A DNA stretch of 64,000 bases from Pseudomonadales bacterium (GTDB lineage: Bacteria > Pseudomonadota > Gammaproteobacteria > Pseudomonadales > Azotimanducaceae), in contig JANQJA010000008.1 of assembly GCA_028281885.1 (NCBI GenBank), positions 124,001-188,000 of the forward strand. The letters run 5' to 3'. Below are positions 36,579 to 46,369 of this stretch, in pieces. Under the pieces are notes generated by a model. That model searched no databases. It was not told the origin of the DNA and saw only the letters and a list, made by a program, of their open reading frames with translations. The position numbers were made by a program, and so were the translations under genes. Position 1 is the stretch's first letter. Every line of letters starts with the position of its first letter.

Positions 36579-38047
36579 ACAGCTTCCGCGTCGGGCACGT
36601 AAACCAGGTCCAGGTCACGAGCGGCCTTGACATCGTCCAGCCGCCTGACAGGCAGCGTCTGCGGCGCCGTCCTGACAACTTCAGGGGTTTCCCGGGCTTC
36701 CCGCAGAATGTCGATCATCGCATCGACAAAACCATCGATCTCCTGCAGCGATTCCGTTTCTGTCGGCTCGATCAGAAGGCACTCGGGCACAAGCAGTGGG
36801 AAATAGGTCGTGGGGGCGTGGTAACCATGGTCCAAGAGCCGTTTGGCGAAGTCCATCGCGTTGACGCCAAGCTCTTTCGCCTCGCGGCTCAGCGTCACGA
36901 TAAATTCATGGGTCGCCCGTCGTCCAGGATACGCAAGCCGGAAGCCGGCCTGCTGCATCCGGATCGCCATATAGTTGGCATTCAGTGTCGCGTATTCGCC
37001 AACCCGATTCATGCCACCCGCACCTAACAATCGTGCATAGGCGTAGGCACGGAGCAGAATTCCGGCGTTACCCATGAAGGCCGAGAGATTCCCGATACTA
37101 TCGGGATAATCGGTTTCATCGCACCAGTAGTACTCGTCGATCCCATCCACCGTTCGCTTGCCGACGACCGGCGTCGGAATAAATGGTTCAAGCCTCGGAC
37201 CCACGCCCACAGGCCCCGCACCCGGCCCACCACCCCCGTGAGGTGTGGCAAAGGTCTTGTGCAGATTCATATGCAATACATCAAAGCCCATGTCACCCGG
37301 CCTGACCTTGCCGAGTATGGCGTTCAGATTGGCGCCGTCGTAATACAGCAGGCCGCCCGCTTCATGCACGACGGCGGCGATTTCCTTGATGGATCGCTCA
37401 AAGACGCCACAGGTAGACGGGTTGGTCATCATCAGTCCGGCGGTCTGCGGACCCACTGCAGCCCTCAGGGCCTCAAGGTCAACGTCACCCTCATCATTGA
37501 TTTCGACTTCGCGCACCTTGTATCCGCACATCACCGCGGTCGCCGGATTGGTGCCGTGGGCGGCACTGGGAACGAGAATCTCCGTGCGCTCGTTATCACC
37601 GCGCTTGTCGTGATACGCGCGGATCATCGCAACACCGGCAAATTCCCCCTGTGCGCCCGCCATCGGTGTCAGTGATACGGCTCTCATGCCCGTGACATCG
37701 CGCAATACTTCCTGCAGTTCAAACAGGCAGCTGAGAAATCCCTGACTGGCACTGAGCGGCGCAAGCGGATGACGATTCAGAAAACCCGGGATACTGGCAG
37801 CCCGATGGGCACCCCTCGGGTTGTATTTCATGGTGCAGGATCCGAGCGGATAGAACTGGCAGTCGATGGAGAAATTCTTCTGCGACAGATTGGTGTAATG
37901 CCGAACAACCTGTAGTTCGGAAACTTCCGGCAGTCCCGCCGGCTCTTCCCGCAATAGGTTCTCTGGCAATTCGACATCCGACCCGTTTACCGGAGCATAC
38001 TGCGCACGGGCACCACGCCCCGGACTACTCTTGTCAAAAATCAACAT
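36575..38047 (-). CDS. gcvPB: Glycine decarboxylase P-protein subunit 2
   Basis: A 490-residue subunit carrying the PLP lysine in [18 protein letters not shown]. Together with GcvPA it forms the P-protein, which decarboxylates glycine and loads the aminomethyl group on GcvH lipoate. Most enterobacteria and pseudomonads have one fused chain of about 950 residues; the split form here is typical of other lineages. It overlaps gcvPA by 7 bases and ends the gcvT-gcvH-gcvPA-gcvPB operon. Its stop is in the border of repeat copy 3. Confidence 0.95.
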   Translation of the reverse strand: MLIFDKSSPGRGARAQYAPVNGSDVELPENLLREEPAGLPEVSELQVVRHYTNLSQKNFSIDCQFYPLGSCTMKYNPRGAHRAASIPGFLNRHPLAPLSASQGFLSCLFELQEVLRDVTGMRAVSLTPMAGAQGEFAGVAMIRAYHDKRGDNERTEILVPSAAHGTNPATAVMCGYKVREVEINDEGDVDLEALRAAVGPQTAGLMMTNPSTCGVFERSIKEIAAVVHEAGGLLYYDGANLNAILGKVRPGDMGFDVLHMNLHKTFATPHGGGGPGAGPVGVGPRLEPFIPTPVVGKRTVDGIDEYYWCDETDYPDSIGNLSAFMGNAGILLRAYAYARLLGAGGMNRVGEYATLNANYMAIRMQQAGFRLAYPGRRATHEFIVTLSREAKELGVNAMDFAKRLLDHGYHAPTTYFPLLVPECLLIEPTETESLQEIDGFVDAMIDILREARETPEVVRTAPQTLPVRRLDDVKAARDLDLVYVPDAEAV

Positions 38048-39399
38048 GGCTGAACTGCCAGCACGGATTCCAGGGTCGATGCGAATCGTTCGATATCCGC
38101 GTCCGTTTTGGTTTCAGTCACGTTGGTCAGCAGACAATGGTCCAGTTCAGGCGAAATCTCACCCAGATCGTAGCCAGGCAATATGCCTGACTGCCGCATG
38201 GTTTCGATGACATCATTTGCGGGTCGGGGCAGTTCAATCACTGCTTCATGGAACATCGGTGCCGAGAAGCGACGGCTGACGCCATCGATACGGGCGACCC
38301 GCTGCAGTAATCGGGACATGCCCTGATGGCCCTGTAGCGCGATCGAGCGTAGTCCTTCGTCGCCCATCAGGCTGAGGTAAATCGTCGCTGCCGTCACCAG
38401 CAACCCCTGATTGGTACAGATATTCGACGTCGCCTTGCCTCGCCGAATGTGTTGTTCCCGGGCCTGGAGTGTCAGCGCAAAGCCGGTTCGGCCGTCAGTA
38501 TCAACCGTCTTGCCAATGATTCTGCCCGGCATCTGGCGCACCAGCGCCTTGCTGCAGCACATGAAACCACAATAGGGGCCGCCCGAGGACACCGGAATGC
38601 CCAGTGGCTGCGCCTCACCAACAACGATATCTGCGCCCGCTTCGCCCCAGCGACCCGGCGGCTGCAGCAATGCCAGCGCGGTAGGATTCACCACCGCGAT
38701 GACCAGTGCGCCTCGGGCATGCGCCCAGTCCGTCAGCTCACCGACGTCCTCAATACAGCCAAAGAAGTTCGGGCAGGGAATCACCAATGCAGCGAAGTCT
38801 TCATCCGGCAAATCATCACAACTGACGATGCCGGTCGCTCCATAGGGCACCGTTTCGATCTCAATCTGCTGGTTCCGAACGATATTCCTGGTCGCCGAGA
38901 CATATCTGGGATGTACCGTACTCAGTGTCAGCACCCGGCGGGAACGGGATTTCTTATTGCCCCGCACCGCCATCAGCACAGCTTCCGCGAGCGCAGAACC
39001 ACCGTCATAGACGGAAGCGTTAGCCACTTCCATCGCTGTCAGTCTGGCCATCATGGTCTGGAATTCGTAGATGACCTGCAGCGTGCCCTGACTGGCTTCC
39101 GCCTGGTAGGGGGTATACGCCGTCATAAACTCGCCGCGGGAAACCAGGTCCCAGACCGCGCTGGGAACATGATGCTCATAGGCACCGCCACCGAGGAAAC
39201 AGAGATCGACTTCGTCGCTGCGTGCACGCTCATTCATGAGCCGAAGCAGCTCCATCTCACTGATCGCATCCGGCACCCGGGTCAGGACGCCAGATTTCAG
39301 ATCTTCGGGTATCTCATCAAACAAAGCCTCGATCGAGCTGACGCCGATCTCTGCAAGCATCCGGCGTTCGTCGTCAGGCGTATGCGGAACAAACGGCAT
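38041..39399 (-). CDS. gcvPA: Glycine decarboxylase P-protein subunit 1
   Basis: A 452-residue subunit homologous to the N-terminal half of fused GcvP, beginning [19 protein letters not shown] as in the family. [28 protein letters not shown] and [13 protein letters not shown] are characteristic. It lacks the PLP lysine, which is in GcvPB. It lies 8 bases after gcvH and overlaps gcvPB, which suggests stoichiometric translation of the heterodimer. Confidence 0.95.
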   Translation of the reverse strand: MPFVPHTPDDERRMLAEIGVSSIEALFDEIPEDLKSGVLTRVPDAISEMELLRLMNERARSDEVDLCFLGGGAYEHHVPSAVWDLVSRGEFMTAYTPYQAEASQGTLQVIYEFQTMMARLTAMEVANASVYDGGSALAEAVLMAVRGNKKSRSRRVLTLSTVHPRYVSATRNIVRNQQIEIETVPYGATGIVSCDDLPDEDFAALVIPCPNFFGCIEDVGELTDWAHARGALVIAVVNPTALALLQPPGRWGEAGADIVVGEAQPLGIPVSSGGPYCGFMCCSKALVRQMPGRIIGKTVDTDGRTGFALTLQAREQHIRRGKATSNICTNQGLLVTAATIYLSLMGDEGLRSIALQGHQGMSRLLQRVARIDGVSRRFSAPMFHEAVIELPRPANDVIETMRQSGILPGYDLGEISPELDHCLLTNVTETKTDADIERFASTLESVLAVQPC

Positions 39400-39407
39400 A
39401 TCAATCC

Positions 39408-39806
39408 CTAGTGATCGTCCTCATTTTCACAGAAATTTTCGTAGTCCTCTGGCGAAAGCAGGTCATGCATCTGATTCAGATCATTGGGTTTCAGCTTGAA
39501 GAACCAACCATCCCCGTAGGGTGACTCATTCACTGTTTCCGGCGTTTCTTCCAGCGTTTCGTTCACGGCGATGATCGTTCCTGCTACCGGCGCATAGATA
39601 TCCGATGCCGCCTTGACCGATTCAACAACCCCTGCCTCTCCTTTCGCGTCCACCTCGGCATCCACTTCCGGCAACTCAACGAATACCACATCGCCAAGCG
39701 ACTCCTGCGCGTGGTCAGAAATACCGACCGTCACGGTACCGTCGTCTTCTACTCTCGCCCACTCATGGGTTTCCGCAAATTTCAAATCACCAGGCACTTC
39801 AGCCAT
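39408..39806 (-). CDS. gcvH: Glycine cleavage system H protein
   Basis: A 132-residue lipoyl carrier. The lipoylated Lys is in [18 protein letters not shown], and the N terminus [20 protein letters not shown] is typical. It carries the aminomethyl group from the P-protein to GcvT. It lies between gcvT (20 bases) and gcvPA (8 bases). The acidic tail ENEDDH is unremarkable. Confidence 0.96.
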   Translation of the reverse strand: MAEVPGDLKFAETHEWARVEDDGTVTVGISDHAQESLGDVVFVELPEVDAEVDAKGEAGVVESVKAASDIYAPVAGTIIAVNETLEETPETVNESPYGDGWFFKLKPNDLNQMHDLLSPEDYENFCENEDDH

Positions 39807-39826
39807 AGGACATCCTCTAACTTGTT

Positions 39827-40897
39827 TTACTCAATGATCTTAAAGACCCGATTGCCATTTCTCACAAAAGGGGGCCTGACCTGCTTGACCGGCAACTGCT
39901 TACCGCGAATATCTACGGTCAGCGGTCCGGCTGCCCTGCTGTCGATTCTCGCGAGGGCAATGGAATGCTGCAATGTCGGGGAGAAAGCGCCGCTGGTGAT
40001 TTCCCCGATCTCCTGGCCGGCGGCCCTAACCTTGTAATGAGCACGTAGCACGCCTCGTTCAGTCAGCACCAGACCCACCAGCTTCCGCCCCGGCCGGCCG
40101 GCATCCAGTGCCTCTCGCCCAATAAAATCCCGATCGCCCGACGGCGCCACGGTCCAGGACAGCGCGGCCTCTGCCGGCGTTACCGACTCATCCATGTCAC
40201 TGCCATATAGATTCATGCCTGCTTCAAGGCGCAGCGTATCACGGGCGCCCAGACCAATCGGCTCAACGCCCGCCTGCTGCAGTGCCGACCACAGTTCAGC
40301 CGCGTCCTGATTCGGCAACATGATTTCCAGCCCCTGCTCGCCTGTGTAACCGGTCCGAGCAACGTACCAGTCATTGAACCAGGTTGCGGTAAAGGGCTTC
40401 AGGTCAACCAGCGAGGCCACCCCAGTAACACGAATACACTGTTCAATACTCTCCGGGCCCTGAACTGCGATAATGGCGAGATCGTCCCGCAGGTCGATGC
40501 GAACATCGAATGCCTCTCCCTGTGCCCGCATCCAGGCAAGATCCTTTTCCCGCGTCGCGCAGTTGACCACCAGTCGATATCGTTCCTGCTGGCGATAAAC
40601 AATCAGGTCATCAAGAATGCCGCCGCTCTGATTCAACATAACAGAGTACAGTGCATCTCCAACCGCAAGCCGCTCAACATCATTCGCGAGCAGATAGCGC
40701 AGGAACTCCCGACACTGCTCACCGCCAACATCGACGATTGTCATATGTGAGACGTCACACATTCCAGACGCCAGTCGAACGGCATGGTGTTCTTCGATCT
40801 GCGACCCGTAGTGAATCGGCATGTCCCAACCACCAAAGTCGACCATCTTTGCGCCCGCGGCGATATGAAGTTCGTAGAGTGGAGTTCTGTTACCCAT
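39827..40897 (-). CDS. gcvT: Aminomethyltransferase (T-protein)
   Basis: A 356-residue folate enzyme that moves the one-carbon unit to tetrahydrofolate and releases ammonia. [20 protein letters not shown] near the N terminus and [13 protein letters not shown] mid-protein are family marks. It is the first gene of the glycine cleavage operon. Only 92 bases separate it from ubiH, and no tandem glycine riboswitch can be recognised there, so regulation may come from another factor. Confidence 0.95.
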   Translation of the reverse strand: MGNRTPLYELHIAAGAKMVDFGGWDMPIHYGSQIEEHHAVRLASGMCDVSHMTIVDVGGEQCREFLRYLLANDVERLAVGDALYSVMLNQSGGILDDLIVYRQQERYRLVVNCATREKDLAWMRAQGEAFDVRIDLRDDLAIIAVQGPESIEQCIRVTGVASLVDLKPFTATWFNDWYVARTGYTGEQGLEIMLPNQDAAELWSALQQAGVEPIGLGARDTLRLEAGMNLYGSDMDESVTPAEAALSWTVAPSGDRDFIGREALDAGRPGRKLVGLVLTERGVLRAHYKVRAAGQEIGEITSGAFSPTLQHSIALARIDSRAAGPLTVDIRGKQLPVKQVRPPFVRNGNRVFKIIE

Positions 40898-40989
40898 CTG
40901 ACCCTTACCAAAGCAGACCGCGTATTCTAGCTGCTCGGTCTGGACGGCGACAGTGAGATGCGCTCAGGCTTTGCTTGAACGGCGCTATA

Positions 40990-42210
40990 TCAACCAGCGC
41001 GGCCACTGGCCAGCCGCACAAGGAGCGACTTTGCCGGTGGCTGCCGATCGATCCACCGCGCCCCGAGGTTGCGCAGCCAGGCAACCACCGGACTATCCAG
41101 CATATAGGCGCGGGCAAAGAACTCCATAACACCTGCCGCCATGACATTGAGTGGCTGGCGACGCAACTGATAACGGCGTAGCAACGACAAGCTGCCAGGA
41201 TCCTCATGACGGTAGTGCGCGTCGAACAGCACCTGTGCCAGTGCTTCGGCATCTGCCAGTCCGAGGTTCGCGCCTTGCCCCGCCAAAGGGTGAATCGTAT
41301 GCGCTGCATCGCCGATCAACGCAAGGTGGGGCCGAACATACTCATAAACCTGCTGCTGGTTCAGCGCAAACGACGCTCGCTGATCGACCGCAAGAATATC
41401 ACCCAGCGCTTTTTCACTCGCTGCTGTGACCGCCGCACAAAAGGCTTCATCAGAGGATGAGAGCAGTCTCTGCACATCCGAACTCGACCAGACCAAAGAA
41501 CAGAGTCTGCCGGCATACGCCGGATCGCTGTCATTTCGCAACGGCAGCAGGGCAAGCGGGCCTTCCGGCGTAAACCACTGTCGCGCCGTGTGCCCATGGC
41601 GCTGCTGAGTCAGCACGGTTGCAACCAGTGCATCATGGGGGTAAGGCCAGGACAGCGTGCTGATATTGCAACAACGGCGCACCATTGAGTTACCGCCATC
41701 GGCGCCCACCAGCAACCTGCACTCAAAGGTTTCGTCGGCAGTGACCACACGATAACCCGCATCACAGGTTTCGATCTCCTCTATCTTCTTGTCATACAGA
41801 CATTCGATACCAATCAGCCCCGAATACAGGGTCGTGAGCAGTTGCACGTTTTCGACGACGTAGCCGAGGGCCGGTTCCCCCGCATCTTGTGCATCAAAGT
41901 CAATGGATCCTGAACCGCGGGCGTCGGCCACTGACATCCGGGTAAAGGCGCAGACATTCTCCGGTGGCGGCCAGCCACCAATACGGGAAAGGAAATCATG
42001 TGCGGCCGGGTTGATCGAACTGACTCGCTGAGCCACACCTGAATGGAGAAGACGGCCCTCGATGGACAGTGGCGAACGCGTGGATTCAGTCGGCGCAGGT
42101 CCGGCGTCGATGACCACAATGTCCCACGGTCCGTTTTTCAGGGCCGCGGCCAGCGAAAGGCCGACCAGACCTCCGCCGACAATCACCAGATCTGCCGTCC
42201 GCACGTTCAT
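40990..42210 (-). CDS. ubiH: UbiH-type FAD monooxygenase (ubiquinone synthesis)
   Basis: A 406-residue aromatic hydroxylase. It has the FAD Rossmann site (DLVIVGGGLVGLSLAAALK), the DG motif region (LLVGADGGNSMVRR) and the second FAD site (LIGDAAHTIHPLAGQGANLG). UbiH hydroxylates the ubiquinone ring precursor (2-octaprenyl-6-methoxyphenol). It overlaps pepP by 4 bases, and the order ygfB-pepP-ubiH is the classical one. A UbiI or UbiF paralogue could look similar, but the position favours UbiH. The second monooxygenase often found just downstream is absent here. Confidence 0.88.
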   Translation of the reverse strand: MNVRTADLVIVGGGLVGLSLAAALKNGPWDIVVIDAGPAPTESTRSPLSIEGRLLHSGVAQRVSSINPAAHDFLSRIGGWPPPENVCAFTRMSVADARGSGSIDFDAQDAGEPALGYVVENVQLLTTLYSGLIGIECLYDKKIEEIETCDAGYRVVTADETFECRLLVGADGGNSMVRRCCNISTLSWPYPHDALVATVLTQQRHGHTARQWFTPEGPLALLPLRNDSDPAYAGRLCSLVWSSSDVQRLLSSSDEAFCAAVTAASEKALGDILAVDQRASFALNQQQVYEYVRPHLALIGDAAHTIHPLAGQGANLGLADAEALAQVLFDAHYRHEDPGSLSLLRRYQLRRQPLNVMAAGVMEFFARAYMLDSPVVAWLRNLGARWIDRQPPAKSLLVRLASGRAG

Positions 42211-43562
42211 GCCGTTGCCGACATCCAGGCTTCGATGTCGTCTATCTTCTTGGGAATAGACTGCGTGATGACCTCGTTCCCTTCCCGGGTCACCAGGACG
42301 TCATCTTCGATTCGGATGCCGATCCCCCGGTAACGGGCTGGCACCTTCTCAAGCGCCGGTGAGATATACAGCCCGGGCTCGATGGTTGTCACCATCCCCG
42401 GTTCAAATACCCGCCAGGCATCGTCGATCCGGTACTCGCCCACATCGTGAACATCCAGCCCCAGCCAATGTCCGGTGCGATGCATATAAAAGCATCGATA
42501 AGCTTCCGCCTCGACCAGCGCATCGACTTCACCCTGCAGCAATCCCAACGCCACCAGCCCCCGCGTCAACTCAACCACCGCTGCCTCATGGGGCTGATTC
42601 CAGTGATTGCCCGGACGAACCATATCGATGGCGGCAAGCTGGGCTCGCAAGACAATCTCGTATATCTCCCTCTGCGACTCGGTGAACCTGCCGCTCACCG
42701 GGAAGGTACGAGTGACGTCACTGGCGTAATACTCGTACTCGCCTCCCGCATCCACCAGCACAAGATCATCTTTTTTTAAAACATCATCGTTGGCCACATA
42801 GTGCAGGATGCAGGCATTCTCGCCGCCACCCACAATCGACGGATAAGCCGCTGCTCGAGCGCCGGACATCATAAGCTCGTGCACAAACTCCGCTTCCAGC
42901 TGGTACTCCGACATGCCGGGCTCGACCTTCGCCATCACCCGACGATGTGCTTCGCCGGTGATCAGCGCACCATGCCTCATCACTTCGATCTCGGCCCGGG
43001 TCTTGAACAATCGCAGCTCATGCAGCAATTGGGATAGCTGGATGAACTCACCCGGCGGGCGGGTCCCTGCTTGGCTGTTACCGCTAACGGTCTTGACCCA
43101 GCCTATCAGCCGGGCATCAAAATCTGACCGCACCCCCATATTGTAGTAGAGCCGACTGCGGCCCTCGATCAGCCCCGGCAGGATGTCGTCGATATCAGCG
43201 ATCGGAAATGCATCGTCGATCCCATAGAGCTGCATCGCCCGTTCCGGCCCGGTGATCCTGCCGTGCCAGAGTTCCTGTTCAGGATCACGTTCTCGACAGA
43301 ACAGGATCGCCTGGCCATGTTCTCGACCCGGCGCCAGCACAAAGACTGCCTCATCTTCCTTAAATCCGGTCAGGTAATAGAAGTCGCTGTCCTGGCGAAA
43401 CACATGTTCCACATCCCCGCTTCGTGACGTGATCATCGCACTCGGCAGGATTGCAATGCTGCCGGGCTCCATCAGGCCCATCAGTTCGGCACGCCTCGCA
43501 GCGAACTCCTTCGGCGGAATCTTGGGGCCACGCTTGATCAATGAACCGATCTCGCCGTGCAA
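42207..43562 (-). CDS. pepP: Xaa-Pro aminopeptidase P
   Basis: A 451-residue M24 metallopeptidase that cleaves N-terminal residues before proline. The metal ligands are visible: two Asp in VDAGGEYEYYASDVTRTFP, His in HWLGLDVHDVG, Glu in TTIEPGLYIS and Glu in GIGIRIEDDVLV. The N-terminal domain (RQDSDFYYLTGFKE) is typical. The start at 43562 overlaps the ygfB end by 25 bases. Confidence 0.94.
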   Translation of the reverse strand: MHGEIGSLIKRGPKIPPKEFAARRAELMGLMEPGSIAILPSAMITSRSGDVEHVFRQDSDFYYLTGFKEDEAVFVLAPGREHGQAILFCRERDPEQELWHGRITGPERAMQLYGIDDAFPIADIDDILPGLIEGRSRLYYNMGVRSDFDARLIGWVKTVSGNSQAGTRPPGEFIQLSQLLHELRLFKTRAEIEVMRHGALITGEAHRRVMAKVEPGMSEYQLEAEFVHELMMSGARAAAYPSIVGGGENACILHYVANDDVLKKDDLVLVDAGGEYEYYASDVTRTFPVSGRFTESQREIYEIVLRAQLAAIDMVRPGNHWNQPHEAAVVELTRGLVALGLLQGEVDALVEAEAYRCFYMHRTGHWLGLDVHDVGEYRIDDAWRVFEPGMVTTIEPGLYISPALEKVPARYRGIGIRIEDDVLVTREGNEVITQSIPKKIDDIEAWMSATA

Positions 43563-44065
43563 TCAGAGTGAATGAGCATGGCGGACATTCTGATGTATTC
43601 ACTGATCTCGATCAGGTCCGCCTCATTCTCTTCACCGTCAGGAATTTCTTCCGAAATCGCTGCAATCTGGCCCAGGTCCTTCAGGACCTCCGCGACATCT
43701 TCACTCACCTCTACATTGCTGAATCGGCCCGTCATACCAAACCCGTAAAGAAACCCCTGGCACCAGCACGCGACTTCGGACGTTCTGGCATTGACGCTGA
43801 CATCATCGCCGGGCAACAACAGTCTGAACCCAAACTCATCGTCATCAAGACCCTTAGCAATCTCGTTGTAGATTACATCAAGGATTGCAAACTCAGACTT
43901 CGGCAAATCGATGTCCAACCATTCCGACAATGATGAACGCCTCTTTGCAGCATCAAAGGATGCACCCGCGCAGAGCCACCCGGTCATCAGGCCATGGATT
44001 TCGGCCGGGGCCTGGTCGATACCGGTCCGGTCGGCCCAGCCTTTCAGTTCTGCATAGGTGATCAT
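43538..44065 (-). CDS. ygfB: UPF0149 family protein YgfB
   Basis: A 175-residue protein from the ATG at 44065 (MITYAELKGWADRTG), the usual YgfB start; a longer frame reaches upstream but lacks family features. It is alpha-helical with no signal. EIHGLMTGWLCAG and the WCQGFLYGFG segment are the UPF0149 hallmarks. It heads the ygfB-pepP-ubiH run. In Pseudomonas, YgfB has been reported to affect beta-lactam resistance by dampening an anti-terminator; no such link can be read from this sequence. Confidence 0.9.
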   Translation of the reverse strand: MITYAELKGWADRTGIDQAPAEIHGLMTGWLCAGASFDAAKRRSSLSEWLDIDLPKSEFAILDVIYNEIAKGLDDDEFGFRLLLPGDDVSVNARTSEVACWCQGFLYGFGMTGRFSNVEVSEDVAEVLKDLGQIAAISEEIPDGEENEADLIEISEYIRMSAMLIHSDCTARSVH

Positions 44066-44157
44066 TAGGGGTACACTACCATGATAGAACCCGTCGATTG
44101 ACGCCCGTTCGAGCGGCACTTTATAGTACCGGCGAGCCTGTCCCTGAGGAAATTCCG

Positions 44158-44355
44158 TTGGAATTGAAGGATCTGGAAGCCAAGATAGATGAACTGATTC
44201 AGCTGATTGAAGAGTTGGAGAAAAAGTCCGCTCTGACTGAAGCTGATCGGGACAGCCTTCTGCGCGAGAGAACAAGGCTGATCGAAAAAAACGAGATGGC
44301 CAAGAATAAGGTAGAAGCGATGATTATGCGCCTGAAAGCCCTCGAGCAGGACTAA
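44158..44355 (+). CDS. Small coiled-coil protein of the TIGR02449 family
   Basis: A 65-residue protein from the TTG at 44158, which has GAGGA 8 bases upstream; the in-frame ATG at 44098 adds a non-conserved stretch. It is almost wholly a coiled coil (LKDLEAKIDELIQLIEELEKK and NKVEAMIMRLKALEQ). It lies 3 bases before zapA, and this pairing is common in gammaproteobacteria. Size and context suggest a ZapB-like role at the division ring, which is inferred. Confidence 0.75.
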   Translation: MELKDLEAKIDELIQLIEELEKKSALTEADRDSLLRERTRLIEKNEMAKNKVEAMIMRLKALEQD

Positions 44356-44358
44356 CCC

Positions 44359-44670
44359 ATGGCCAACGTCGAAACCGTCACCGTCAATATCCTCGACAAG
44401 GACTATCAGGTCAGTTGCAAGCCCGATGAAGTAAACGCATTGAAGGAGTCTGCCCAGTACCTGGACTCGCGGATGCGGGAAATCAAATCGACTTCATCGG
44501 TATTGGGCCTGGACAGAATTGCCGTGATGGCGGCACTTAATATTGCCAACGATCTGTTGTCCGAAAACAAAAAGACCGCATCCGTCGTCAGTACCCAGGC
44601 TGACAATATCCAGTCACTGAACGGAAAACTCGATATCGCACTGGGAAAATTGCGCGCAGGAATCAGTTAG
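44359..44670 (+). CDS. zapA: Cell division protein ZapA
   Basis: A 103-residue ZapA that cross-links FtsZ filaments. The N-terminal part (VNILDKDYQVSCKPDE) and LDSRMREIKSTSSVLGLDRIAV are typical, followed by a C-terminal coiled coil. It is directly upstream of 6S RNA and fthC, the standard gammaproteobacterial order. Confidence 0.93.
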   Translation: MANVETVTVNILDKDYQVSCKPDEVNALKESAQYLDSRMREIKSTSSVLGLDRIAVMAALNIANDLLSENKKTASVVSTQADNIQSLNGKLDIALGKLRAGIS

Positions 44671-44701
44671 TTGATCGTATCCGTCAGGTAGGCTGTCACG
44701 A

Positions 44702-44707
44702 TATAAT
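44702..44707 (+). promoter_or_regulatory. Putative -10 element for 6S RNA
   Basis: TATAAT, 32 bases after the zapA stop and a few bases before the predicted 6S RNA 5' end. The -35 region is not close to consensus. Confidence 0.55.
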
Positions 44708-44712
44708 GCGCA

Positions 44713-44893
44713 TCTGCTCCCTGGGTTGTTTGCCAGTCGATATGTCCTCGACCCTATAAGCGATACCCAGGAGGTCCTTTTCTTGATCGATGCGCATGTC
44801 CGCTCCGGCGGGACGCCTAACATCAATTGGGGGCCACCGCCTTGAACCGCTGGGTTCAAGGGCCTGTCCGTACAGCGGCAATTTGGGGGGCTT
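44713..44893 (+). ncRNA. ssrS: 6S RNA
   Basis: About 181 bases between zapA and fthC, the conserved site of ssrS. The 3' half carries CACCGCCTTGAACCGC, then GGGTTCAAGGGCC and TACAGCGGC, matching the E. coli 6S segment with the CCTTGAACC...GGTTCAAGG hairpin. The 5' end GCTCCCTGGG and the TTTGCC that follows it can pair with GGCAA and GGGGGC near the 3' end to close the long rod. 6S RNA mimics an open promoter and sequesters sigma70 RNA polymerase in stationary phase. Ends are approximate. Confidence 0.88.
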
Positions 44894-44899
44894 GATTTA

Positions 44900-45490
44900 A
44901 TGGACCAACGGGAACTTCGTCGCACATTCAGGCGTATCCGCCGCGAGCTTTCCCCTCATGCACGGACGCGAGCAGCTCAGTCCCTTCGACGAGCCTTCCT
45001 TCATCAACGCTTTCTCCGCGCCAGACGTATCGGCTTTTATCTCGCCACAGCCGAAGAAATCGATACCTGGCCACTGATAGCCAAAGCCTGTGCACTGGGC
45101 AAGTCATGTTATCTGCCGCTGGTCACCGATCGACTGATGCGTTGGGTGGATCCACCGCTCAGATACCAGCAGTTCAATCCGCTGCAACCGGAACTGGCGC
45201 AGAACCGGTTTGGTATTCTAGAACCTCGCTGGAACCCCAGGGCTCAGATCGACATTCGGCGTCTGGACATCCTGCTCGTGCCTTTGGTCGCCTTTGATCG
45301 TTCAGGCAACCGGGTGGGAATGGGACAGGGATTTTATGACCGCACGCTGGCGCCGCTGGTGGGTTCTCCGCAAAAACCCTGGCTGGTAGGCTGTGCCTTC
45401 TCAGCACAGGAAACGTCTGCGATCAGGCAGAATGAGTGGGATGTAAAACTGGACGCAATACTGACTGAAAAGGGCCTGATGATGGCCTAG
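44900..45490 (+). CDS. fthC: 5-formyltetrahydrofolate cyclo-ligase
   Basis: A 196-residue enzyme (YgfA) that converts 5-formyl-THF to 5,10-methenyl-THF with ATP. RRIRRELSPHARTRA at the N terminus and the substrate/ATP loop GNRVGMGQGFYDRTLA are typical. It begins 6 bases after the predicted 6S RNA end and is probably made by read-through or processing of that transcript. Its TAG stop shares CTAG with the small gene on the other strand. Confidence 0.93.
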   Translation: MDQRELRRTFRRIRRELSPHARTRAAQSLRRAFLHQRFLRARRIGFYLATAEEIDTWPLIAKACALGKSCYLPLVTDRLMRWVDPPLRYQQFNPLQPELAQNRFGILEPRWNPRAQIDIRRLDILLVPLVAFDRSGNRVGMGQGFYDRTLAPLVGSPQKPWLVGCAFSAQETSAIRQNEWDVKLDAILTEKGLMMA

Positions 45491-45579
45491 AGGCCCATGG
45501 CCTGTGCCGCCACATTGACGGCGATACCCAGTCCGATGACGATAAACAGTACGGAAATCAGGTCCGGCTTCTTATTCAT
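45487..45579 (-). CDS. Candidate small membrane protein, 30 residues
   Basis: A short frame beginning MNKKPDLISVLFIVIGLGIA and ending AAQAMGL: a basic N terminus followed by one hydrophobic helix. It ends in a CTAG shared with the fthC stop, the same arrangement as two other convergent gene pairs in this window, which argues that it is real. An ATG further upstream would give 68 residues with no clear homology. The ribosome binding site is weak. A GGTCC-AA-GGACC hairpin lies at 45600-45611 in its possible leader. Function unknown. Confidence 0.45.
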   Translation of the reverse strand: MNKKPDLISVLFIVIGLGIAVNVAAQAMGL

Positions 45580-45790
45580 GTCGTAAACCAATACGTTTCG
45601 GTCCAAGGACCCTGGGGAGGGCCACAGTTTCCGGCACTTCCCAAGGCGGCTGATTAAGATATAGGCAGACTGCAAGCCAAGCAAGAGACCCACATCACAT
45701 TTGCATCAACTTGGTGCTTAATTCCATTAGAAATCCATAATTGCTAAAGATAGTGACCGCTAACATAAAGAGACCATCTGGCGCCGCACC
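45580..45790. other. Intergenic region between the small gene and def
   Basis: A 211-base, locally AT-rich spacer (45700-45780) with no recognisable RNA gene. It must hold the def promoter; no convincing -35/-10 pair stands out. One short hairpin is at 45600-45611. Confidence 0.4.
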
Positions 45791-46339
45791 ATGACTGTCA
45801 TGAACATCATTCGAATGGGACACCCCACCCTGCGACAGGATGCGGTCCCTTACCCGGAAGAAAAGATTGGTTCCGAGGAATTCAGGACACTGGTTGAAGA
45901 CATGCGGGACACCATGGCCAGCGCAGGTGGGATTGGGCTTGCTGCGCCCCAGGTTGACGTGCCTTGTCAGATTGCCGTGATCGAGGTACCGGAGGATGGG
46001 ACCCGTTACGGCGACACACCGTCTTTACCGTTTGCCGTGTACGTCAATCCGCAGATCACAGTGCTTGACGACAAGGCTGACGGTTACTGGGAGGGCTGTC
46101 TGTCTGTGCCGGGACTGATGGGCTATGTGGAACGCCCGCAACATATCCGCGTCGACTACCTCGACGAGACCGGCGCGAGCCGCACGATAGAAGTACAGGG
46201 TTTTCTCGCCACGGTATTCCAGCACGAGTTCGACCATCTCCACGGGACGCTGTTTGTCGATCGCCTGAAAGATTCCCGTCTGCTCATGTTCGAGGAAGAG
46301 TTCCGTCAATTCGTGGCCGGCGAACCGGAACTCGAGTGA
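45791..46339 (+). CDS. def: Peptide deformylase
   Basis: A 182-residue metalloenzyme that removes the N-formyl group from nascent proteins. The three motifs are present: GGIGLAAPQ, EGCLSVPG (metal Cys) and HEFDHLHG (metal His residues and catalytic Glu). It stands alone, not with fmt, and so may be a second, unlinked copy or the only one. A hairpin with a T-rich tail follows the stop. Confidence 0.94.
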   Translation: MTVMNIIRMGHPTLRQDAVPYPEEKIGSEEFRTLVEDMRDTMASAGGIGLAAPQVDVPCQIAVIEVPEDGTRYGDTPSLPFAVYVNPQITVLDDKADGYWEGCLSVPGLMGYVERPQHIRVDYLDETGASRTIEVQGFLATVFQHEFDHLHGTLFVDRLKDSRLLMFEEEFRQFVAGEPELE

Positions 46340-46362
46340 CCTGGGTCACCCGGCTCCGGTTT
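46325..46362 (+). terminator. Probable intrinsic terminator after def
   Basis: An imperfect hairpin has a perfect core GTGACC-TG-GGTCAC (46336-46349) and outer arms CCGGA (46325-46329) and TCCGG (46355-46359), followed by TTTGTTGT. The def stop codon lies inside the stem. It sits between convergent genes. Confidence 0.5.
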
Positions 46363-46369
46363 GTTGTCA

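Noticed and set aside
40898-40989. Glycine riboswitch before gcvT
   Set aside because: The gap of 92 bases is too short for the usual tandem aptamer and no conserved core is seen.
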